Positions 7,134-11,744 of a stretch of 11,744 nt of DNA are shown here, in pieces; positions within the stretch are counted from its first letter, which is position 1, and the number at the start of each line of letters is the position of its first letter. The stretch is from assembly GCA_013695855.1 (NCBI GenBank), contig JACCZR010000016.1, forward strand, positions 1 through 11,744, written 5' to 3'. Made by a program: the position numbers and the translations under genes. This stretch comes from Thermoleophilaceae bacterium. Its GTDB lineage: Bacteria > Actinomycetota > Thermoleophilia > Solirubrobacterales > Thermoleophilaceae. Under the pieces are notes generated by a model that made no database searches, had not been told where the DNA came from, and saw nothing but the letters and a program-made list of their open reading frames with translations.

Positions 7134-7486
7134 CCGAGCTGGGCAACGTGGAGGTGCGAGAGGAGGAGGGAGTGGTCGTGGCCCAGGTGAGCGGTGAGCT
7201 CGACCTCTCCAACTCGCCCGCCACCGGTAAGGCGATCGAGGCCGCGCTGCCGGCCTCGGCCCGTGCCCTGGTCGTGGACTTCACCGGGCTCACGTTCCTG
7301 GACTCGAGCGGCGTGGCGATGTTGTTCGGGCTGGTGCGCCGCCTGGGCGACCACCGCCAGCAGCTGCACGTGGTCGCTCCCGAGGGAGAGGCCGTCGGTC
7401 GCGTGCTGGAGATCGTGGACTTCGGCCGCGCCGCTCCGGTCTACGCCGTGTTGGACGCCGCGCTGGACGCCGCCCGCGGCGCTTAG
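7130..7486 (+). CDS. STAS-domain anti-sigma factor antagonist
   Basis: A 118-residue single STAS domain of the SpoIIAA/RsbV type. The strand GVVVAQVSGELDLSNSP and the signature FLDSSGVAMLFGL are clear. The conserved serine pair is S59-S60, one of which should be phosphorylated by the HATPase domain of the upstream protein and dephosphorylated by its PP2C domain. In its unphosphorylated form such a protein binds the anti-sigma kinase and frees a sigma factor. The ATG overlaps the upstream stop as ATGA, so both partners are made from one message. No sigma factor follows, so the regulated target lies elsewhere. Its stop overlaps the stop of the convergent hydrolase gene by 3-4 bases. Confidence 0.92.
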   Translation: MTELGNVEVREEEGVVVAQVSGELDLSNSPATGKAIEAALPASARALVVDFTGLTFLDSSGVAMLFGLVRRLGDHRQQLHVVAPEGEAVGRVLEIVDFGRAAPVYAVLDAALDAARGA

Positions 7487-8295
7487 GTGACCCCGGCCCC
7501 GCTGTGCTCGGCGACGAAGTCGAGCACCAGCCGGTTGAACTCCTCGGCGCGCTCGAGGTTGGCGCCGTGGGGGGAGCCCTCGATGACGGTGAGCTTGGCC
7601 CCGGGGACGAGCTCGGCCAGCTCGCGCGACTTCCAGACGGGCACCAGGATGTCGTGCTCGCCGCCGATCACGTGCGTCGCCACCTCGAGGGATTTCAGCC
7701 GGTCGTGGGCGTCGTGGCGGCTGGAAGCCTGGAGCTGGCGCACGAAGGCCTCGGCCGGCTGGGGATTGGGGTCGGCGAGCATCATGCCGCGCACGTATTC
7801 CACCGCCCCCTCGTTCTCGTAGAAGCCCTCGGAAAGGGTGAGCAGCAGCAGCTCGTCGATGTGCTCCTCGTAGGTCAGCTTCGGGCGCCGCGAGCCCCAG
7901 ACCTCGCCCAGCTTGCGCGCCCACGCGCCGCCGCGCGGGAAGGTCACGGCCAGCGTGAGCGCGGTTACCCGGTCCGGCGCGGCCAGCGCGATCTCCTGCG
8001 CGATGGCTCCGCCCATGGAGACCCCCAGGAGGTGAAAGCGGTCGAGCCCGAGCTCGTCGGCGAGGGCCAGCGCGTCGGCGGCCATGTCGGCGATCTCGTA
8101 GTCGGCGTCCGCGATGGTGGACCGGCCCACGTCGCGGTTGTCGAAGATCACCGTGCGGTGCGCGGCCGCGAAGGCCTGGACCTGGAGCACCCAGCCGAGC
8201 GTGCTGACGCTCAGGCCCTGCACGCAGAGCAGCGGCTCACCCTCACCGTGCTCCTCGTAGTACAGCGTTTGTCCGTTGGCTTCGGCGGTGGGCAT
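7483..8295 (-). CDS. Alpha/beta hydrolase
   Basis: A 270-residue alpha/beta-fold hydrolase without signal peptide. The nucleophile elbow is GVSMGG (S93), the acid is D215 in GGEHDILVP and the base is H243 in GSPHGANLE, so the catalytic triad is complete. The usual HG oxyanion motif near residue 27 reads VQGLSVS, with Gln for His. The substrate is not predictable; the overall pattern is like the 3-oxoadipate enol-lactonase and esterase group. It starts at ATG 8295 with a TANNNT box 6 bases upstream and no Shine-Dalgarno site. It is divergent from the dehydrogenase gene and convergent with the STAS gene, with overlapping stop codons, so it is probably a single-gene transcript. Confidence 0.88.
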   Translation of the reverse strand: MPTAEANGQTLYYEEHGEGEPLLCVQGLSVSTLGWVLQVQAFAAAHRTVIFDNRDVGRSTIADADYEIADMAADALALADELGLDRFHLLGVSMGGAIAQEIALAAPDRVTALTLAVTFPRGGAWARKLGEVWGSRRPKLTYEEHIDELLLLTLSEGFYENEGAVEYVRGMMLADPNPQPAEAFVRQLQASSRHDAHDRLKSLEVATHVIGGEHDILVPVWKSRELAELVPGAKLTVIEGSPHGANLERAEEFNRLVLDFVAEHSGAGVT

Positions 8296-8301
8296 CCGAG
8301 C

Positions 8302-8307
8302 AGGTTA
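8302..8307 (-). promoter_or_regulatory. Putative -10 box (TAACCT) for the alpha/beta hydrolase
   Basis: TAACCT on the minus strand ends 6 bases before the ATG, matching the layout at other operon heads in this window. No clear -35 element. Confidence 0.4.
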
Positions 8308-8361
8308 CGCTTGCGTGCGAGCTGGCGGAGGAGCGCAGGCCGGGCGTATCGCCGGAGCGCA

Positions 8362-8380
8362 GCCCGAGCGTTGGTCGGGC
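8362..8380. promoter_or_regulatory. Inverted repeat in the hydrolase-dehydrogenase divergent gap
   Basis: GCCCGA and TCGGGC form perfect 6-base arms around a 7-base spacer, roughly in the middle of the 146-base divergent gap. It could be an operator for a dimeric repressor or a chance palindrome in GC-rich DNA. Nothing else identifiable lies in the gap except the two start regions. Confidence 0.25.
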
Positions 8381-8431
8381 GAGCACCGGACCGATTCGTC
8401 TCGGCAGACACCGCTCGCTCGACCTACGACT

Positions 8432-8437
8432 AGGAGG
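8432..8437 (+). promoter_or_regulatory. Strong ribosome binding site for gabD2
   Basis: AGGAGG lies 4 bases before the GTG at 8442 and fixes that start. It contrasts with several other first genes in the window, which lack such a site. Confidence 0.75.
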
Positions 8438-8441
8438 AACA

Positions 8442-10010
8442 GTGGCGCAGACACAGGCAAAGACCGTGGAGGGCACCGCTCCCCACGGCACCGGGGCATC
8501 AGAATCGGGCAACGGGCGCATACTCGAGGTGCAGAACCCGGCGACGGGCCAGACGATCGCCCGCGTACCGGCGATCGGGACCGACGACGTGGCCGAGCTG
8601 GCCGCCCGCGCCCGCGCCGCGCAGCCCGGCTGGGAGGCCCTCGGCTTCGAGGGCCGCGCCAAGGTCCTCAAGCGCGCTCAGAGGTGGACCACCGACAACG
8701 CCGACCGCATCGCGCGCACCATCATCTCCGAGACGGGCAAGACCTACGAGGACGCCCAGCTCGCTGAGATCGCCTACGCCGCCCAGTCCTTTGGCTTCTG
8801 GGCCAAGAACGCCGAGGACTACCTCTCCGACGAGAAGATCCGCTCGAGCTCTCCCTTCGTGGCCGGCCGCAAGCTCTTCGTGCGCTATGCCCCCGTGGGC
8901 GTCGTGGGCGTGATCGGGCCCTGGAACTACCCGCTGACCAACTCCTTCGGCGACTGCATCCCCGCGCTCGCCGCCGGCAACTCGGTAATCCTCAAGCCGG
9001 CTTCGCTGACGCCCCTGACCTCTTTGCTCATGCAGGAGGCCCTGCGCGAATGCGGCCTGCCGGAGGACGTCTTCCTCACCGCGGTCGGCCCGGGCCCGGT
9101 CGGCTCCGAGCTCATCGACCACGTGGGGTTCGTGATGTTCACGGGCTCCACCGAGGTGGGCAAGAAGATCATGGAGCGCGCGGCGAAGACGCTCACGCCC
9201 GTGGGCCTCGAGCTGGGCGGCAAGGACCCGATGGTGGTGCTCTCCGACGCCAATGTCGAGCGCGCCGCCAACGCAGCGGTGCACTACTCGATGCAAAACG
9301 GCGGGCAGACCTGTATCTCGATCGAGCGCGTCTACGTCGAGGAGCCGGTCTACGAGCAGTTCGTAGCGCTTGTGGAAAAGAAGCTGCGCGCCTTGCGCCA
9401 GGGGGTGCCGGGCGACCCCGGCGTGACCGACGTGGGCGCCATCACCTCGCCTCCGCAGGTCGATCTGATCGACGAGCACGTGCGTGACGCCGAGAACAAG
9501 GGCGCCCGGGTGCTCGTGGGCGGACACAGAGGGGACGGCCCCGGTGACTTCTACGAGCCGACGATGCTCGTGAACGTGGACCACACGATGGAGTGCATGA
9601 CCGAGGAGACCTTTGGCCCCACCCTTCCCGTGATGAAGGTGCGCGACGCCGAGGAGGGCATCCGCCTGGCGAACGACTCGCCCTACGGCCTGCAGGCCTC
9701 GATCTGGACCGAGGACACCGACAAGGGCGAGCGTCTGGCCCGCGAGATCGAGGCGGGCGTGGTCTGCGTCAACGACGCCCAGATCAACTACATCGCCCTC
9801 GAGCTTCCCATGGGCGGCTGGAAGGCCTCGGGCCTGGGCACGCGCCACGGCAAGGACGGCATCCGCAAGTACACGCAGAAGCAGACTGTCCTGGTCACGA
9901 AGTTCGCGCCGACCAAGAAGGACATCCACATGATGCCCTACAGGGCCATGACCACGAAGCTGATCGGCCGGGTGGTCAAGCTCCTGTACGGGCGCGGCAA
10001 GCGCGACTGA
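8442..10010 (+). CDS. gabD2: Succinate-semialdehyde dehydrogenase (NADP-type, GabD2-like aldehyde dehydrogenase)
   Basis: A 522-residue aldehyde dehydrogenase of normal length. Catalytic residues are N162 in GPWNYP, E257 in LELGGKDP and C291 in NGGQTCISIERV. The cofactor and substrate stretches GFVMFTGSTEVGKK and TEETFGPTLPVMKV are also intact. The run around NGGQTCISIERVYVEEPVY and the ending MGGWKASGLGTRHG resemble mycobacterial GabD2, which oxidises succinate semialdehyde to succinate. Some relatives act on other aldehydes, so substrate is probable rather than certain. The extreme N-terminus (about 25 residues, Gly/Thr rich) looks disordered. It could take part in putrescine or GABA breakdown, a loose link to the polyamine genes to the left, but nothing ties their regulation together. 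A ferredoxin gene follows 33 bases downstream. Confidence 0.88.
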   Translation: MAQTQAKTVEGTAPHGTGASESGNGRILEVQNPATGQTIARVPAIGTDDVAELAARARAAQPGWEALGFEGRAKVLKRAQRWTTDNADRIARTIISETGKTYEDAQLAEIAYAAQSFGFWAKNAEDYLSDEKIRSSSPFVAGRKLFVRYAPVGVVGVIGPWNYPLTNSFGDCIPALAAGNSVILKPASLTPLTSLLMQEALRECGLPEDVFLTAVGPGPVGSELIDHVGFVMFTGSTEVGKKIMERAAKTLTPVGLELGGKDPMVVLSDANVERAANAAVHYSMQNGGQTCISIERVYVEEPVYEQFVALVEKKLRALRQGVPGDPGVTDVGAITSPPQVDLIDEHVRDAENKGARVLVGGHRGDGPGDFYEPTMLVNVDHTMECMTEETFGPTLPVMKVRDAEEGIRLANDSPYGLQASIWTEDTDKGERLAREIEAGVVCVNDAQINYIALELPMGGWKASGLGTRHGKDGIRKYTQKQTVLVTKFAPTKKDIHMMPYRAMTTKLIGRVVKLLYGRGKRD

Positions 10011-10020
10011 GCGCTCGTAT

Positions 10021-10043
10021 CGGCGCCGCTAGCCTCGGCGCCG
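10021..10043. promoter_or_regulatory. Perfect inverted repeat over the ferredoxin promoter
   Basis: Two copies of the palindrome CGGCGCCG (10021-10028 and 10036-10043) flank CTAGCCT. Together they form an 8-base-stem, 7-base-loop hairpin ending directly before the GTG of the ferredoxin gene and starting 10 bases after the gabD2 stop. It lacks a U-tract, so it is not a textbook terminator. It may be an operator, since it encloses the putative -10 box, or it may act as a transcript-end hairpin for gabD2. Confidence 0.4.
10030..10035 (+). promoter_or_regulatory. Putative -10 box (TAGCCT) for the ferredoxin gene
   Basis: TAGCCT fits TANNNT, ends 8 bases before the GTG at 10044 and lies in the loop of the flanking inverted repeat. 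No Shine-Dalgarno sequence precedes the start. Confidence 0.35.
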
Positions 10044-10277
10044 GTGGCGGAGCTCTCGCGTCAGAACAGGATCGCGATCACCGTGGACCGCGCCCTGTGC
10101 ATCGGCTCGGGCGACTGCGTGGATTCCGCGCCCGACGTCTTCGAGCTCGACTCCGAGGACAAGGCGGTCGTGATCGACGCCGACGGGGCGAGCACCGACG
10201 AGGTGCTCGAGGCGGCCGGCAACTGCCCGGTCACCGCGATCTTCGTGGTGGGTGAGGTGGGCGAGCTCTACCCGTAG
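10044..10277 (+). CDS. Single-cluster ferredoxin, [3Fe-4S] type
   Basis: A 77-residue cytosolic electron carrier. The cluster pattern is C19-x5-C25 (CIGSGDC) and C61-P (NCPV). With a non-cysteine at the middle position of the first motif, this is the usual arrangement in the small [3Fe-4S] ferredoxins that serve actinobacterial cytochromes P450. The preceding VDRALC and following APDVFEL match that family. No P450 or ferredoxin reductase is in the window, so its partner is unknown. The start is GTG 10044; an internal GTG at 10083 would give 64 residues. Its stop lies only 7 bases from the convergent tail-anchored gene. Confidence 0.9.
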   Translation: MAELSRQNRIAITVDRALCIGSGDCVDSAPDVFELDSEDKAVVIDADGASTDEVLEAAGNCPVTAIFVVGEVGELYP

Positions 10278-10284
10278 GCCTGCC

Positions 10285-10581
10285 TCAGCGGCGCCGCAGC
10301 AGGACGACCGCCAGCGCCAAGCCGAGCGCCAGGGCCACCACCAGCCGCAGCGGGCTCCTCGCCGCGCCGGCCTCCCAGTCGGTGGTCGCGCCCGGCGCGG
10401 GCATGGCGAACTCCTCGGCGGCCAGGACGTCGTGGGGCTGCGTGGTGCCCAGCGGATCGGCCGGGAACCGGCTTTCGGAGGTGGGCATGGCGAACTCCTC
10501 GGCGGCCAGCACGTCGTGCGGCTCCTCGATGCCCGAGGGGTCCCCGGCGGGGGTCCCGTGCGGATCGGCGTCTCGAGCCAT
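10285..10581 (-). CDS. Small tail-anchored membrane protein with duplicated PHDVLAAEEFAMP motif
   Basis: A 98-residue protein of unknown function. Residues 1-77 are acidic and Pro/Gly-rich, with no signal peptide. The 13-residue motif PHDVLAAEEFAMP occurs twice, at 21-33 and 49-61, exactly 28 residues apart. A single hydrophobic helix (about 78-95, LRLVVALALGLALAVVLL) ends in RRR, so the N-terminal part should face the cytosol. The ATG at 10581 is chosen; ATG 10590, three codons upstream, is equally possible. GC3 is high. I recall similar LAAEEF-type motifs in proteins of this actinobacterial group but cannot name a characterised family. The repeated motif looks like a docking peptide for a cytosolic partner (inference). 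The gene is divergent from the NlpC/P60 lipoprotein. Confidence 0.75.
   Translation of the reverse strand: MARDADPHGTPAGDPSGIEEPHDVLAAEEFAMPTSESRFPADPLGTTQPHDVLAAEEFAMPAPGATTDWEAGAARSPLRLVVALALGLALAVVLLRRR
10400..10524. repeat. Two ~40-bp direct repeats, 84 bp apart, within the tail-anchored gene
   Basis: The 40 bases starting at 10401 and at 10485 agree at 37 positions. They encode the two identical 13-residue motifs. The spacing is a whole number of codons (28), and the sequence between them is unrelated, so this is either an internal duplication with a diverged linker or a motif held by selection. Confidence 0.85.
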
Positions 10582-10613
10582 GGCAATCATCGTGGCAGAC
10601 GGCCCAAACGCGC

Positions 10614-10619
10614 TACTTT
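10614..10619 (+). promoter_or_regulatory. Putative -10 box (TACTTT) for the NlpC/P60 gene
   Basis: TACTTT fits TANNNT. It ends 7 bases before a GTG at 10627, in frame with the NlpC/P60 gene. Transcription from here would give either a leaderless start at 10627 or a leader of about 55 bases to the GTG at 10681. Confidence 0.35.
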
Positions 10620-10680
10620 CCCCCTCGTGGACGGACGGGATCGCGTCAAGGACACCCGCCGCCCGACCGAGGTGAGGAGA

Positions 10681-11421
10681 GTGCACCGCCCGCTGATCTT
10701 GTGCCTGCTCGCCCTCCTGGCCGCGGCGAGTATCGCCGCCTGCGGGCGAGAGCCCGAGCCCAAGCGCGCCTCGAAGCCGGCCTCCTCTCTGCCCGAGGAG
10801 CCGGGAGACTTCGATCTCTCCTCGCGACCCCAGCCTGCCGGGGTCGCCGGAGCGGCCCCCGCCCCGCCGGCCCCCAGCGGCGAGAAGGAGGAGCGCGGCG
10901 ACGTCAGCCCCGGCGCCCAGTCAGACGAGGAGGTGCGCCGTGAGCTCAAGGCCGCCAACAAGGAGCTGAAGCGCTTCTCCAACTACCTCGACAGCGCATC
11001 GCTGGTCACCGGGGCCCGCGCCCGCGTGCTCCCCGACGGCACCGCCGTCGCGCCCGAGAGCGCACCCGAAGTGGTCAAGCGCGTGATCCTCGCCGGCAAC
11101 CAGATCGCGAAGTTCCCCTACAGGTGGGGCGGGGGCCACGGCGCCTGGCGCGACTCGGGCTACGACTGCTCGGGCTCGGTCTCCTTTGCGCTCGCGGGCG
11201 CAAAGCTGCTGCGCTCGCCGATGGCCTCGGGCGGGTTCATGCGATGGGCGGAGCCGGGCGCGGGTCGCTGGATCACCACGTACGCCAATGGCGGTCACAT
11301 GTTCATGATCGTCGCCGGCCTGCGCTTCGACACCAGCGGTCGGGGGCGCGCCGGGACGCGCTGGCAGCAGGTCGCCAAGAGCTACAGCGGCTATTCGGTC
11401 CGCCACCCCCCGAGGCTCTAG
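10681..11421 (+). CDS. NlpC/P60-type (C40) cysteine peptidase, predicted lipoprotein
   Basis: A 246-residue exported protein likely acting on peptidoglycan. It has a signal sequence with lipobox SIAAC (C21), a Pro/Ala-rich linker (about 22-78), a charged helix (DEEVRRELKAANKELKRF, about 81-99) and a C-terminal C40 domain. The nucleophile is C163 in YDCSGSVSF and the histidine is H206 in NGGHMFMIV, with D217 a candidate third residue. FPYRWGGGHG before the cysteine is also typical. GTG 10681 is favoured because GAGGTGA lies 5 bases upstream and the signal peptide begins at once. GTG 10627 would add 18 basic residues. The downstream gene begins 4 bases after the stop and has the same layout, so the two form an operon of related cell-envelope proteins. 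Amidase or endopeptidase specificity cannot be read from the sequence. Confidence 0.85.
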   Translation: MHRPLILCLLALLAAASIAACGREPEPKRASKPASSLPEEPGDFDLSSRPQPAGVAGAAPAPPAPSGEKEERGDVSPGAQSDEEVRRELKAANKELKRFSNYLDSASLVTGARARVLPDGTAVAPESAPEVVKRVILAGNQIAKFPYRWGGGHGAWRDSGYDCSGSVSFALAGAKLLRSPMASGGFMRWAEPGAGRWITTYANGGHMFMIVAGLRFDTSGRGRAGTRWQQVAKSYSGYSVRHPPRL

Positions 11422-11425
11422 AACC

Positions 11426-11744
11426 GTGCGCAGGCGTGTGCTGATCTTGGTGGCGATCGTCGCCGTGGCCGTCCCCGGCGTGGTGTGGGCGGCGGGGTTT
11501 GACTCCGGTCCCCGCTCGATCGCGCCGGCACCGAAGGCCGAACGCCAGCAGGGCGACCCGCTCGACGAGGCCTACAAGGTCCCCGGTGGCGGGCCCGGCC
11601 CGCGCGCGGTCCGGGCCGTTCCGCCGGGCGGTGGCGGCCAGGAACGCGGCGAGGAGTCGGAGGCCGAACGCGGCGAGGAGTCGGAGGCCGAGCTGCCCGA
11701 CCGGGTGTCGCAGGAGAACAGGAAGCTGCGCGGTGAGCTCGACC
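11426..11744 (+). CDS. Secreted or membrane-anchored protein, N-terminal part, cut by window edge
   Basis: The frame runs from GTG 11426 to the edge (106 residues seen). It begins with a basic N-region and a hydrophobic helix (RRRVLILVAIVAVAVPGVVWAAG), a signal peptide or anchor. A Gly/Pro-rich stretch and an exact double copy of ERGEESEA follow, then a charged helix ending ENRKLRGELD. Signal, disordered linker, then charged helix is the same plan as the preceding C40 lipoprotein, so a second C40 domain beyond the edge is plausible but not visible. There is no lipobox cysteine in the part seen. It follows the previous gene by 4 bases, so it is co-transcribed. Confidence 0.7.
   Translation, partial: MRRRVLILVAIVAVAVPGVVWAAGFDSGPRSIAPAPKAERQQGDPLDEAYKVPGGGPGPRAVRAVPPGGGGQERGEESEAERGEESEAELPDRVSQENRKLRGELD
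11642..11689 (+). repeat. Exact 24-bp tandem duplication in the secreted protein gene
   Basis: Two adjacent identical 24-base units each encode ERGEESEA. The lack of any base difference suggests a recent, in-frame slippage event in the linker region. Confidence 0.95.

Noticed and set aside
8499..9929. A 476-codon minus-strand frame opposite gabD2
   Set aside because: Composition is that of an antisense shadow (His/Val/Leu/Gly runs), with no family match, and the plus strand encodes an intact aldehyde dehydrogenase.
10400..10524. CRISPR-like repeats
   Set aside because: Only two copies, in frame within a coding gene and encoding an identical peptide, so a protein motif duplication explains them.

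Overview
The window is very GC-rich and densely packed. Eight of its thirteen recognisable starts are GTG, and most neighbouring genes on the same strand overlap at start/stop codons. This fits a high-GC actinobacterium. A GabD2-type succinate-semialdehyde dehydrogenase of mycobacterial character and a PAS-GAF-PP2C-kinase regulator of the Rv1364c type point the same way. My best guess is Thermoleophilia (Solirubrobacterales-like), inferred from general character only.

Left part (1-4290), minus strand, read right to left: a short PhzF-family protein, a GHMP sugar kinase (HddA-like), agmatinase (speB), pyruvoyl-dependent arginine decarboxylase and a deoxyhypusine-synthase-like protein. PhzF and kinase are joined by a GTGA overlap. 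The last three genes are joined by GTGA and ATGA overlaps and form a polyamine operon: arginine to agmatine to putrescine, then an NAD-dependent aminobutyl transfer to an unidentified acceptor. The synthase keeps the catalytic lysine but has lost several spermidine-pocket residues known from the human enzyme. A diverged copy of the last 15 codons of the kinase, plus its downstream flank, lies just beyond the synthase stop, so the polyamine operon sits between two direct repeats.

Middle part (4330-7486), plus strand: a 100-residue protein of unknown function, a six-TM PAS-GAF-PP2C phosphatase fused to an anti-sigma-type kinase, and a STAS anti-anti-sigma protein, all overlapping and probably one operon. 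This is a partner-switching stress module with opposing kinase and phosphatase on one polypeptide. No sigma factor is in view.

Right part (7483-11744): an alpha/beta hydrolase (minus), gabD2 and a [3Fe-4S]-type ferredoxin (plus), a small tail-anchored protein with two copies of the motif PHDVLAAEEFAMP (minus), an NlpC/P60 lipoprotein (plus), and a related secreted protein cut by the window edge.

Several operon-leading genes carry a TANNNT box 6-8 bases before the start codon and no Shine-Dalgarno sequence, which suggests leaderless transcripts. I found no tRNA, rRNA, CRISPR array, transposase or integrase.
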